A stretch of DNA of 64,000 nucleotides, from contig JADCEF010000035.1 in assembly GCA_020250445.1 (NCBI GenBank), positions 30,330-94,329 of the forward strand, written 5' to 3'. How positions within the stretch are numbered: position 1 is the stretch's first letter; the number at the start of each line of letters is the position of its first letter. A program made the position numbers and the translations under genes. Of this stretch, positions 35,806-44,391 are shown piece by piece. Under the pieces are notes generated by a model. The model had not been told where the DNA came from. It made no database searches and worked only from the letters and a program-made list of their open reading frames with translations. Source of the DNA: Rhodobacter sp. GTDB taxonomy: Bacteria; Pseudomonadota; Alphaproteobacteria; Rhodobacterales; Rhodobacteraceae.

Positions 35806-36554
35806 CGCGATGCCGCCGCTTCGGCGGGCGGCGCCAGCGCGAAATCCGACGCGCCCCGGCGCAGGAAGAATTTCGACAGGCCTTCGGCGATGATCCGGGC
35901 GTCCAGCGCGCCCGCCGCCTCGGCGGCATCGGGGTTCTGCGCCACGATCGCCTCGACCATGGCGCGGTGTCCCTCCATCGCGGGGTCGATCACATGATTG
36001 TCGTACTGGCGCAGATAAAGCCGCAGGATCCGCTCGCCATGATCAAGCAGGTTGCGCACCCAGGTCAGGTAAATCGTATTGCCCGCCGCCTCGGCTACCG
36101 CAAGATGAAACTGCCGGTTGGCCTCGACCACGGCATCCACATCATCCATCGAGATTGCCGCGGCATGTGCGCGACCAATCTCGGCGATCCGCGCCAGATG
36201 TTCGGCCCGTCGGTTGATCGCGGCAAGTCGCGCGGTAAGGCGGTAAAGCAGCGAAATGCTTTCCAGAAAGTCGCGCAAGGCCGAGATGTCGAAACTGGCG
36301 ACAATGCTCGACCGGTTACGGTTCGATTCGACCAGCCCTTCGCCTGACAGGCGGATGATTGCCTCGCGGACCGGCTGGCGCGACACGCCAAGCTGCGCGC
36401 CCAGCGCCACGTCATCGATCACGGTGCCGGGGGCCAGCTCCATCCGGATGATCTGGGTCTTGAGCTTGCGGTAGACCTCTTCCGCGCTCATCCCCCGTGT
36501 GCGTCTTGCGCGGTCCGGGATTTCGGCTGTCGGTCTGATTGCGGCTTTCGCCAT
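35802..36554 (-). CDS. GntR-family regulator, FadR/FCD subgroup
   Basis: A 250-residue regulator. The winged-helix domain (about residues 20-90) has LGAQLGVSRQPVREAIIRLSGEGLV. The C-terminal all-alpha FCD domain carries the metal/ligand His residues, for example in ANRQFHLAVAEAAGN, LLDHGERILR and MEGHRAMVEAI. FCD regulators usually bind a carboxylic acid. The start at 36554 follows GAGGCGAAAG; the frame extends 33 codons upstream without homology and into the promoter. It faces a strong divergent promoter and probably controls both arms of the cluster. Confidence 0.92.
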   Translation of the reverse strand: MAKAAIRPTAEIPDRARRTRGMSAEEVYRKLKTQIIRMELAPGTVIDDVALGAQLGVSRQPVREAIIRLSGEGLVESNRNRSSIVASFDISALRDFLESISLLYRLTARLAAINRRAEHLARIAEIGRAHAAAISMDDVDAVVEANRQFHLAVAEAAGNTIYLTWVRNLLDHGERILRLYLRQYDNHVIDPAMEGHRAMVEAIVAQNPDAAEAAGALDARIIAEGLSKFFLRRGASDFALAPPAEAAASR

Positions 36555-36617
36555 GTCTTTCGCCTCGGTCGGCCCTGTCTGGGCTTGTCTAGCATTCCGT
36601 TTCGCCTTGATCCAGAC

Positions 36618-36662
36618 TTGACACGTTTTGGATAACAAAAATATATAATCCACATACCAAAA
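36618..36662 (+). promoter_or_regulatory. Divergent promoter with inverted repeats for the EthD/flavoprotein cluster
   Basis: An AT-rich island in GC-rich DNA. TTGACA (36618-36623) with ATATAT 17 bp later (36641-36646) or TATAAT (36644-36649) makes a strong sigma-70-type promoter for the EthD gene at 36709. Nested arms TTTTGG (36626-36631) and CCAAAA (36657-36662), plus GGAT and ATCC inside them, bracket the promoter and look like the operator of the GntR protein encoded divergently at 36554. Confidence 0.65.
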
Positions 36663-36708
36663 CCCGCGGTGATTTCCCGTGGCTTGGTGACGGGAAAGGG
36701 CGTGCCTT

Positions 36709-37065
36709 GTGGTAAAGGTGTTCTGGCTGCTGAAGCGGGCAGAGGGGCTGTCGCGGCAGGCCTTCGCCGACTGGTGGCTGAACCGCCACGCGCCGTATAT
36801 CGCCGGGCGTCAGGGCAGCTACCTGGCCTACTATTCTGTCAATCTGGCGGTAGAGGATGACAGCCTTCTGCCCGCTGGAACCGGGGTTGCATCGGAATGG
36901 GACGGGCTGGCCGAAGAGGTGTTTCACTCGGTTGCGGCGGCCCGCGCGGCCCTGACCCTGCCCTCGGCCCCCGAAGGCCGCGCCGATGTGCTGGCCCATG
37001 TCAGCCGGTTCGAACGGATCATCGTCGAGGAACACGTCATCCTTCCCGCACCCAAGGCCCCCTGA
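36709..37065 (+). CDS. EthD-domain protein (copy 2)
   Basis: A 118-residue EthD-family protein starting with GTG, 8 bases after GGGAAAGGG. It contains FADWWLNRHA and LAVEDDS, shared with copy 1 at 32223, and aligns with it along nearly its whole length. It is the first gene of the rightward arm and its stop overlaps the start of the flavoprotein gene by one base (TGATG), so the two proteins are made together. This strengthens the idea that the EthD protein and flavoprotein act in one step. Confidence 0.85.
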   Translation: MVKVFWLLKRAEGLSRQAFADWWLNRHAPYIAGRQGSYLAYYSVNLAVEDDSLLPAGTGVASEWDGLAEEVFHSVAAARAALTLPSAPEGRADVLAHVSRFERIIVEEHVILPAPKAP

Positions 37066-38804
37066 TGGAACCGGTGTCCTGCGATGTGCTGGTGGCGGGA
37101 AGCGGGGCAGCGGGCCTTGCCTGTGCTTTTGCCGCACGTGACATGGGCCTGGACGTGATCGTGATCGAAAAGGCCGCGACGATCGGCGGCACCACCGCCT
37201 GGTCGGGGGGCGAGGTCTGGGTGCCCTGCAACAGCCCGCAGGCGGACGCGGGGATAGCCGACCGGCATGAGGATGCCCTGCGCTACCTGACGGCTGCCGC
37301 CGACGGTCGCGCCGACCCCGCCCGGATCGCCGCCTATGTCAGCCAGGCCGCCGCCGCGCTTGACTATTTCGTCGCAAAAGGCGCGATGCGGGTCGAACTG
37401 ATGGCAGATGCGCCCGACTACTTCGACAGCCTGCCCGGCGCGCATAAGGGCGGGCGCACGCTGCGGACGGTCCCTTTTGACGGGCGCGGTCTGGGGCCGG
37501 ATTTCCGCCGGCTGCGCGATCCGCTGCTTGCGGGGCAGATTCTTGGCGGCCTGTCGGTGGCGCGCGAGGATATCGGGCACCTTCAAGCGATGGCCCGCTC
37601 GCCCCGCTCGATGCTTCATGTCCTGCGTCTGCTGGTGTCGCATGGGCTGCAGCGGCTTGGCGGCCTGCATCGCGGGGCGCGGACGACGATGGGCAACGCC
37701 ATGGTGGCGCGCTTCATGGCGGCCCTGCGCGCCCAGGGCGTGCAGATCCGGTGCGCTGCCACACTGACCGACCTTGTGGTCGAGACGGGGCGGGTGTGCG
37801 GGGCAAAGGTGACCTTGCCCGACGCGGTGATCCAGATCACCGCCACGCGCGGCGTCGTGCTTGCCACAGGCGGTTTCTCGCACGATCCGCTGCGCCAGCG
37901 GCAACTGTATCCGCATCTGGCCGCAGGCGGCAGCCATTTTGCCCTGCCGCCCGGCGAGGTGGCGGGCGATGGTCTGACCCTTGCGCGGCGGGTGGGGGCA
38001 AAGGTGCGGGGCAAGACATCGAACCCCGCGGCCTGGACCGCCGTATCGCGCCGGCAGAGGGGCGACACCGTATGGCACGTGCCGCATTTCGGTGACAAGG
38101 CCAAGCCGGGGATCATCGCCGTCCTGCCGAACGGCCGGCGTTTCGCGAACGAGGCGGCGAACTACCACGACTTCTGCCGTGCCCTGATCGCAAGTGGTGC
38201 CGCAGAGGCCTGGCTGATTGCCGACGACCGCGCCCTGCGCCGCTACGGCCTTGGCCGGGTCGGTCCCTTCCCCGCACCCCTGGGGCCGCACCTGCGCTGC
38301 GGCTATCTGTTCAGGGGGCGCACGCTTGCCGACCTTGCAAGGGCCACCGGCATCGACCCTGCCGCCCTGACCCGCACGGTCGACCGCTTCAACACCATGG
38401 CCGAGGCTGGCGTCGATCCGGATTTTCAGCGCGGGGCTTCCGCCTTCGACCGGGCGGCGGGTGATGCGGCCTGCGCGCCCAATCCGACCATGGCCCCTCT
38501 GGTCAAGGGGCCGTTCAACGCCATCCGTATTCATCCGGGCAATCTGTCCACATTCCTTGGTCTGGATACCGACGCCACCGGTGCCGTTCTGGATGTCGCG
38601 GGGCGGCCCATTCCGGGGCTTTACGCCCTGGGGGCGGATGCCGAATCCGTCGCGGGGGGCAGCTATCCGGCGGCGGGCATCACTCTTGGTCCCGCGATCA
38701 CCTTCGCCTGGCTTGCCGCGCGCGCCATGGCCGAAGAACGCATGTCGCAAGGCGGGGCCGCGCAGGGGGATATGACCTTCACGCGGTCTGCCAGATCGGC
38801 ATGA
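37065..38804 (+). CDS. FAD-dependent oxidoreductase, 3-ketosteroid-1-dehydrogenase/fumarate reductase type (copy 2)
   Basis: A 579-residue flavoprotein and paralogue of the protein at 33317. FAD motif VLVAGSGAAGLACAFAARDM, then IGGTTAWSGGEVWVPCN. Conserved core blocks are HFGDKAKPGI, GRRFANEAANYHDF and the C-terminal AGGSYPAAGITLGPAITFAW. The start at 37065 overlaps the EthD stop; a longer open frame upstream is only a shadow of the EthD gene. Both copies keep the Y-P-A-A-G element, so both are probably active. They may work on successive or stereoisomeric intermediates. Confidence 0.86.
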   Translation: MEPVSCDVLVAGSGAAGLACAFAARDMGLDVIVIEKAATIGGTTAWSGGEVWVPCNSPQADAGIADRHEDALRYLTAAADGRADPARIAAYVSQAAAALDYFVAKGAMRVELMADAPDYFDSLPGAHKGGRTLRTVPFDGRGLGPDFRRLRDPLLAGQILGGLSVAREDIGHLQAMARSPRSMLHVLRLLVSHGLQRLGGLHRGARTTMGNAMVARFMAALRAQGVQIRCAATLTDLVVETGRVCGAKVTLPDAVIQITATRGVVLATGGFSHDPLRQRQLYPHLAAGGSHFALPPGEVAGDGLTLARRVGAKVRGKTSNPAAWTAVSRRQRGDTVWHVPHFGDKAKPGIIAVLPNGRRFANEAANYHDFCRALIASGAAEAWLIADDRALRRYGLGRVGPFPAPLGPHLRCGYLFRGRTLADLARATGIDPAALTRTVDRFNTMAEAGVDPDFQRGASAFDRAAGDAACAPNPTMAPLVKGPFNAIRIHPGNLSTFLGLDTDATGAVLDVAGRPIPGLYALGADAESVAGGSYPAAGITLGPAITFAWLAARAMAEERMSQGGAAQGDMTFTRSARSA

Positions 38805-38859
38805 CGAAAGACCACAAGCAGCCGCAACACCCTGCGGCATCAGACAAGGGAGAGTAACC

Positions 38860-39708
38860 ATGACGATGATGACAAGACTGGCCACCGCAACCGGGCTGGT
38901 GCTGCTCGGGCTGTCCGTGCCCGCGCTGGCCGAAGGTTTCGGCGAGTGCAAGGTGACGGGCACTGCGGGTTCGATCCAGATCCCGACCGTGACCGAAGGC
39001 ACCCTGACCGTGGCCGCGATCCTGCCCGCGCCCGACAGCTTCAAGGGCAATTCGCCCGAAACCATCACCGGCGGTTTCGAATACTGCCTGGCGGCCGAGA
39101 TTGCGCATCGCGCGGGACTGAAGTCGGTGACCGTGCAGAATGTGCCCTGGCCCGCCCTGATCGCAGGCCAGCTTTCGGGCTTCGACACCGCGATGACCAA
39201 CATCTTCATCACCGAGGAACGCCTGCAGAACGTCGATTTCACGGCCCCCTACTTTGTGGCAACCAGCGGCGTGATGGTCCGTTCGGAAGACGCGGCGACA
39301 ATCACCAGGGACAATCTGGGCGAAAAGCGTCTGGGCGTGTTCCTGGCGTCCGTGCAGGACCGGTTCCTGGATCAGACGCTGAAGCCCACGGGCGAGGTGC
39401 GCCGGTTCGAGGCGACCGCCGACATGTTCACCGCCCTCAGCGCCGGGCAGATCGATGCCGTCCTGTTTGATCTGTCGGGGGTACTGCCCGCCGCCACCGC
39501 CTCGAACGGGGCGCTGACGGTGATCGGGCAGTATGATGTTGGCGGCAATGTCGGCGGCGTGCTGGTCAAGGGTTCGCAGGCCAAGGCAGGCTTTGATGCC
39601 GCGATCGAGGCGATGAAGGCAGATGGGACCATCGATCAGCTGGTCGCCACCTGGTATGCCCCGCTTTGGGGGGTGGACCCGGCGACGATCCCCTATTGGG
39701 ACAAGTAG
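38860..39708 (+). CDS. ABC transporter solute-binding protein, polar amino acid type (family 3)
   Basis: A 282-residue periplasmic binding protein. Signal peptide about residues 1-24 (LLGLSVPALA). Family 3 blocks include GGFEYCLAAEIAHRAGL, QLSGFDTAMTNIFITEERL with VDFTAPYF, and ALSAGQIDAVLFDL. It has two Cys near the start and middle (GECKV and EYCLA) that could form a disulfide. A strong AAGGGAGAG site precedes it. It lies in the rightward arm of the GntR-controlled cluster, so it may bring in a carboxylate used there rather than an ordinary amino acid. Confidence 0.9.
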   Translation: MTMMTRLATATGLVLLGLSVPALAEGFGECKVTGTAGSIQIPTVTEGTLTVAAILPAPDSFKGNSPETITGGFEYCLAAEIAHRAGLKSVTVQNVPWPALIAGQLSGFDTAMTNIFITEERLQNVDFTAPYFVATSGVMVRSEDAATITRDNLGEKRLGVFLASVQDRFLDQTLKPTGEVRRFEATADMFTALSAGQIDAVLFDLSGVLPAATASNGALTVIGQYDVGGNVGGVLVKGSQAKAGFDAAIEAMKADGTIDQLVATWYAPLWGVDPATIPYWDK

Positions 39709-39723
39709 GCGCGTTTACGCCCG

Positions 39724-39753
39724 GCGACCGGCCCCGGCCTGCGGGCCGGTCGC
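39724..39753 (+). terminator. GC stem-loop between binding-protein gene and permease gene
   Basis: A perfect 11-bp stem (GCGACCGGCCC / GGGCCGGTCGC) with an 8-base loop, 15 bases after the binding-protein stop and 33 bases before the permease start. No T tract. Likely a transcript stabiliser or partial terminator. Confidence 0.72.
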
Positions 39754-39786
39754 TGCCCGAACACCGAAACCGCAGAAAGGACCGGG

Positions 39787-40893
39787 ATGACCAACGCCAT
39801 GGCAGCCACGACGCCCGCCCGTGCTGCGGGCGCGGTCTCTGCGCCGGTCAGCTACCACGCGATCGCCTACCTTTCGGCCGTCACCGGCCTGATCACCATC
39901 GGACTGACCTGGCTTGGCCTCAGCCATGCGCTGTCCTTCACTGCCGATAACCCCGACCTGTCGCGCTGGCTGCGCGGGATTGCCATCGGCGGAACCTGCC
40001 TTGCAGCCCTGCTGATGATCTTTCCGGTCCGCGCCCTGGGGCACCTGCGGCGGGCCGACGGGCTGGTGGCCAGGGGCGATCTGGTCGCCGCGCGCCTGCC
40101 CGCCTGGGCCTGCCGCCAGCAGGGGCTGAGCGGCATCGGCTTTGGCGCGACGCTGCTGGTGATTGTGGCGTTCTATGTCTTTCTGACCACAAACAACTTT
40201 GCGGTGCAGCGGGCCTTCCTCAATCCCGGCTATATGGTGCAAAGCGCACCCATGGTGCTGGCGGCTGCGAAGCTGAACCTTTACATCACCCTTGCCGCAA
40301 GCGTCATCATCCTGGCGCTGAGCCTGGCCCTTGCGCTTCTCAGGATGATCCCGGGGGCGGCGGGGCGGCCGATCCGCTGGATGGTCATCGCCTATGTCGA
40401 TTTCTTCCGCGCCGTTCCCACGATCATCGTAATCTACCTGATCGGCTTCGGCCTTCCCCTGACCAAGATCGGCTTTGTCAGCGGCTGGGACGGCATGTGG
40501 TACGCGGTGCTGGCGCTCAGCCTGAGTTTCAGCGCCTATGTGACGGAATTGTTCCGCTCGGCCATCGACAGCATCCACCCCAGCCAGATCGCCGCCGCGC
40601 GGTCGCTGGGCCTGACGGCGGTGCAGGCCTATGCCTATGTCGTGGTGCCGCAGGCGTTTCGCCGGGTCATCCCGCCCCTGCTCGGGTTCTTCGTGGCCTT
40701 GCAGAAGGATACCGCGCTGGTGCTGATCCTGGGGCTTTCGGACATTTTCGGGCAGGCGAAATACTTTGCCGCGAACTTCTTCAACCTGTCGCCGGTGTCT
40801 GTGGTGGGGCTGTTCTTTTTCGTGATCACCATCCCGCAGACCCGCTTTGTCGACTATCTGATCGACCGGCAGAAACGCAACGCGATCCGCTGA
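39787..40893 (+). CDS. Amino acid-type ABC transporter permease
   Basis: A 368-residue inner-membrane permease of the His/Glu/polar amino acid class. Two or three extra hydrophobic spans (residues 25-145) precede the core. The core contains FFRAVPTIIVIYLIGFGLP, FSAYVTELFRSAIDSIHPSQ, AARSLGLTAVQAYAYVVVPQ (EAA loop) and LQKDTALVLILGLSDI. The N-terminal extension makes it longer than the usual 220-240 residues, as in the long AapM/BztC-like forms. A single permease gene is present, so the transporter probably uses a homodimer. Confidence 0.9.
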   Translation: MTNAMAATTPARAAGAVSAPVSYHAIAYLSAVTGLITIGLTWLGLSHALSFTADNPDLSRWLRGIAIGGTCLAALLMIFPVRALGHLRRADGLVARGDLVAARLPAWACRQQGLSGIGFGATLLVIVAFYVFLTTNNFAVQRAFLNPGYMVQSAPMVLAAAKLNLYITLAASVIILALSLALALLRMIPGAAGRPIRWMVIAYVDFFRAVPTIIVIYLIGFGLPLTKIGFVSGWDGMWYAVLALSLSFSAYVTELFRSAIDSIHPSQIAAARSLGLTAVQAYAYVVVPQAFRRVIPPLLGFFVALQKDTALVLILGLSDIFGQAKYFAANFFNLSPVSVVGLFFFVITIPQTRFVDYLIDRQKRNAIR

Positions 40894-40894
40894 C

Positions 40895-41641
40895 ATGGCC
40901 GATGCATTTCTGACCATCACCGCCTTGGAAAAGTCTTACGGCGCGCACAAGGTGCTGAAAGGCATCGACCTTTCGGTCAACCGCCACGAGGTGGTCTGCC
41001 TGATCGGCGCCTCGGGTTCCGGCAAGTCGACGCTTCTGCGCTGCGTCAACGCGCTGGAAAGGATCGACAGCGGCGTGATCGCGCTGGACGGCGACCCGGT
41101 GTCGGGCATCGGGGTGGACGTGAACCGCCTGCGCCGCAAGGTCGGCATGGTGTTTCAAAGCTTCAACCTGTTTCCACATCTGAGCGTGATCGAGAATGTC
41201 ATGCTGGCCCCGGTTAAGGTCAATGGTCTCAGCCGCGACGAAGCCCGCGAACGGGCGCTGAAACTGCTGGACCGGATCGGCCTGACCGAACGCGCCGATT
41301 ATATGCCTGACCAGTTGTCGGGCGGCCAGCAACAGCGCGTGGCGATCATCCGCTGCATGGCGATGGACCCGCAGGTGCTGCTTCTGGACGAGGTCACCTC
41401 GGCGCTTGACCCTGAACTGGTGGGCGAAGTGCTGGATATTCTCAAGGACCTTGCACAGTCGGGCATGACGATGCTGCTGGCCACACACGAGATGCGTTTT
41501 GCCCGGGACGTGGCCACAACCGTGGCCTTTCTGCATGAGGGCCAGCTGATCGAGAAGGGCCCGCCCGGCCAGATCTTCGATTCGCCACAGATGGAAGAGA
41601 CCCGGAAATTCCTGCGCCGGGCGCTCTTTGTCCCGGCGTGA
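40895..41641 (+). CDS. Amino acid-type ABC transporter ATP-binding protein
   Basis: A 248-residue ATPase of the GlnQ/HisP class. Walker [16 protein letters not shown] near residue 38, Q-loop FQSFNLFPHLSVIENV, signature LSGGQQQRVAIIRCMA, Walker B VLLLDEVTSALD and the H-loop THEMRFARDV. It starts one base after the permease stop. It completes the binding protein-permease-ATPase set that begins at 38860. Confidence 0.94.
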   Translation: MADAFLTITALEKSYGAHKVLKGIDLSVNRHEVVCLIGASGSGKSTLLRCVNALERIDSGVIALDGDPVSGIGVDVNRLRRKVGMVFQSFNLFPHLSVIENVMLAPVKVNGLSRDEARERALKLLDRIGLTERADYMPDQLSGGQQQRVAIIRCMAMDPQVLLLDEVTSALDPELVGEVLDILKDLAQSGMTMLLATHEMRFARDVATTVAFLHEGQLIEKGPPGQIFDSPQMEETRKFLRRALFVPA

Positions 41642-42626
41642 AGGCGTGGCCGGCGGCCCGGTTGGGGCAGGCCGCCCCAGGCGCAGCGGCCGCAAGCGCG
41701 CCCCCGCCCGCGTTTCCAGGACCCCGGGGCAAGCCGTCACATTCACCGGATGCGCAAGGTTCCGGGCCATGTCTGATGCGGCAAACACACTGTCGCCGCC
41801 ATGCGCCGGGGCTTTGCACTGCCCAAGGCGGGGCAGGCCGGCGAAACAGGGCACCGCGCTGGGGATCAGTTGCGCCAGCGCCGCCCCGGGCTTGCCGGCC
41901 CTTGGGATGGTGACGCACGCGGGCCGTTGGCCTGTCTGTCCTTTCCGCGGCGGCAGCGCCCGAATCTGCACGGCATGACCCCGGCAGGATGCGTGAACAG
42001 GCCGGTGACGCGGCGCGCTGCGGTTCGTTGAAGACTGCTGCGGCAAGGCGCGACCGTGCCCCGGGCTGTGCCAGACCCTGACGCCAGGTTTCGGCAGACG
42101 GCCAGGACATGGGGCAGACACGCAATGCCTGTTATCCCTGACGGCGCGTTCGTGATATATCATGCGACGTTCAGGAGACGTCCTGATCTGAAACAGTTCT
42201 TCCGCAACGGGGTGCCTTTGATGTTCGTGATGGCGACCGGGACTGATCACAGTCCCCCCAGCAGGTCAGTCTGCAAGACGCAGGCTTCCTGCCGGTCATG
42301 GCCTGCGCGTCGTGCTGACCGGCACCGGGCACCCCGGCGGCACCGGCAGGGATACCGGCATCCCGCGCCGCATGGTCCGCAGGTCGGACCGCCCCGCCGG
42401 GGACGTCCGCATCGCCCCGGACGACCGTCTTGCCGCCGCGAAAGTCCGGGTCGGATCACGGTGCCCGGCAGGGGCTGGACCGGTTGCAGCGAACGGGCAG
42501 CGGCCCGGCCCCTTTTGCCCGCAACGGGCGCGCCGGATACACATCTTGCCCCGCCTTGTGCCGCGCCCGGAACCTTTGTGTTCCGGTCATGACAGGGCAG
42601 CACCCGCCCGCGAAAGGAGATGACGC
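41642..42626. other. 985-bp region without recognisable gene
   Basis: Open frames exist on both strands, but none has recognisable homology or a ribosome-binding site. The 3' half holds three inverted repeats (42153-42256, listed separately). The last bases give the strong GAAAGGAG site of the next gene. The region may hold a long leader, a small RNA, or remnants of a deleted gene. Confidence 0.5.
42153..42256. repeat. Cluster of three inverted repeats
   Basis: TGATATATCA (42153-42162) is a 10-bp palindrome. TCAGGA-GACG-TCCTGA (42171-42186) has a 6-bp stem. GGGACTG-ATCA-CAGTCCC (42239-42256) has a 7-bp stem. The first is in a local AT-rich patch and could be an operator, while the others could be RNA hairpins. 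Confidence 0.45.
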
Positions 42627-44243
42627 ATGCCCCATCCCCGCCTGACCTTCCACGGGGCCGCCGGGGCGGTCACCGGTTCCTGCTTTCGGCTCGAAACCGA
42701 TCAGGGGCAGATCCTGATCGACTGCGGGATGTTCCAGGGGTCGAAAACCGAAAAAGAACTGAACTACCGCCCGTTTCCCTTCGCGCCGGATGCCATCGCG
42801 GCGGTCATCCTGAGCCACGCCCATATCGATCATTCGGGGCTTCTTCCGAAACTGGTGCGGCACGGCTTCAGCGGCGCGATCCACGCAACACCCGCCACGA
42901 CCGATCTTGCCGGGGTCATGCTGCCGGACAGCGCCCATATCCAGCAAATCGAGGTCGAGCAGTTCAATCGCCGTGCTGCCCAACGCAATCGTGATCGGGT
43001 GGAACCGATTTATGACAGCGGTGATGTCGATGCATGCCTCAAGCTGTTCCATCGCCATGACCTGAATGGCTGGTTCGCGGTCCTGCCCGGCCTGCGTGCC
43101 CGGTTCTGGAACGCGGGCCACCTTCTTGGGTCGGCTTCGGTAGAGATCGAGGTTGGCCGGGGCGATGCCACCCCGCCGCTGCGCCTCCTGTTCTCGGCTG
43201 ACATCGGGCCGGATTTCAAGCTGATGCAGTCACACCCCAGGGGGCCGGGCGGCGTCGATTACCTGATCTGCGAATCCACTTATGGCGATGCCGACCGTCC
43301 GGATGCCACTGCGGCGGCACGCCGGGCCTTGCTGCGTGACGAGGTGCGTGCGGCGATGCATCCGGATGGGGCGCTGCTGATTCCGTCTTTCGCGGTGGAA
43401 CGGGCCCAGGAATTGATCAGCGACATCGGCCGGCTGATTGCCGAAGGGGAATTGCCCGACATTCCGATCCATGTCGACAGCCCCCTTGCGACCAGGGCAA
43501 CGCGGGTCTTTGCCAAGCATTACCGCAAACTTGAAGAAGGGGCGGTTCTGATGAAGGGCCTGCGCGCCCGGAACCTGCACTTTACCGAAACCCGCGAACA
43601 AAGCATGGCCCTTGACCGGGTGCGGGGCTTTCACATTGTCATCGCCGCCTCAGGCATGTGCGATGCCGGACGGATCCGCCATCGGCTGAGAAACTGGATC
43701 TGGCGGGATACGGCGACGGTGCTTTTCACCGGCTATCAGGCAGAAGGCACCTTGGGGCGCATCCTGCAGAACGGCGCGCGTTCCATCCGCATCCAGGGCG
43801 AGGAATTCGTCGTCCGCGCCAGAATCCGCTCTCTTGACCTTTACTCCGGCCATGCCGACGGGCCCGAGCTGGCCGAATGGATCAAGGCCCGCCTGCCGCT
43901 GCATCACGACCTTTTTCTTGTCCATGGCGAACAGGACGCCATTGAAGGCCTGGCGGCCCGACTCGACGGGGTCGTCGCTGCCCGGAACATTCTGCGGCCT
44001 GTGCTGGATGAGACCTTCGATCTGACCGATACGGGTGCCCGCCGCATCGCGGGCGCACCGCCCGCGCGCCTGCCCGCAGAGAAGGTGGCAAGGCTGGACT
44101 GGCACAATGATGTCTCGCGCCTGATCCTTGACATCAACGATGCGCTTGCCGCAAGCCCCGACGAACGGCAGCGTGCCGTGGTGATCCGGCGCCTGCGGGC
44201 TGCGCTGGGGTCGGGTGACGCGGGGGGCCGCCACAGGCGATGA
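42627..44243 (+). CDS. MBL-fold, beta-CASP, RMMBL protein (ribonuclease-like)
   Basis: A 538-residue protein. The metallo-beta-lactamase core has SHAHIDHSGLLPKL near residue 68 and WNAGHLLGSASVEIE. A beta-CASP domain follows (FAVERAQELI, HVDSPLATRATRVF, IAASGMCDAGRIRHR). The RMMBL segment is IRSLDLYSGHADGPEL near residue 405. This is the CPSF73/YSH1-like bacterial group of metal-dependent nucleases, probably acting on RNA. Complete catalytic His/Asp set. A strong AAAGGAGATGACGC leader precedes the ATG. In related alphaproteobacteria such genes lie beside mgtA-like and phosphotransacetylase genes, as here. Confidence 0.88.
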   Translation: MPHPRLTFHGAAGAVTGSCFRLETDQGQILIDCGMFQGSKTEKELNYRPFPFAPDAIAAVILSHAHIDHSGLLPKLVRHGFSGAIHATPATTDLAGVMLPDSAHIQQIEVEQFNRRAAQRNRDRVEPIYDSGDVDACLKLFHRHDLNGWFAVLPGLRARFWNAGHLLGSASVEIEVGRGDATPPLRLLFSADIGPDFKLMQSHPRGPGGVDYLICESTYGDADRPDATAAARRALLRDEVRAAMHPDGALLIPSFAVERAQELISDIGRLIAEGELPDIPIHVDSPLATRATRVFAKHYRKLEEGAVLMKGLRARNLHFTETREQSMALDRVRGFHIVIAASGMCDAGRIRHRLRNWIWRDTATVLFTGYQAEGTLGRILQNGARSIRIQGEEFVVRARIRSLDLYSGHADGPELAEWIKARLPLHHDLFLVHGEQDAIEGLAARLDGVVAARNILRPVLDETFDLTDTGARRIAGAPPARLPAEKVARLDWHNDVSRLILDINDALAASPDERQRAVVIRRLRAALGSGDAGGRHRR

Positions 44244-44391
44244 CTGCACAGTTCTGTCCATGACTTGCCTCAGAACAGACCCAAGGTGCCCCGGCGGCGG
44301 TCTTGATGCCGAAGCGGGCAAGGCCCCCGGCGGGCACCACGCACGCCGCCCCCGAAGGCTGCGCCTGCCGCGCCATGTTGCGAGGTGAGGG

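Noticed and set aside
33317..38804. Steroid degradation cluster
   Set aside because: The two flavoproteins resemble ketosteroid dehydrogenases, but no ketosteroid hydroxylase, ring-cleaving dioxygenase or side-chain genes are present.
36924..39242. 772-codon open frame on the minus strand
   Set aside because: It lies opposite the flavoprotein and binding-protein genes, spans two of them, and has no recognisable domain.
41442..42250. Minus-strand open frames reaching from the ATPase gene into the gap
   Set aside because: They start in the gap but mainly run antisense to the well-supported ATPase gene, with Arg/Ala-rich non-conserved sequence.
42056..42592. 178-codon plus-strand open frame in the non-coding region
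   Set aside because: Low-complexity Arg/Pro-rich translation, no ribosome-binding site and no known domain; the inverted repeats argue for non-coding DNA.
44244..44391. Magnesium riboswitch (M-box) or leader peptide before mgtA
   Set aside because: The gap is only 148 bp and no M-box-like structure or short leader frame could be supported by eye.
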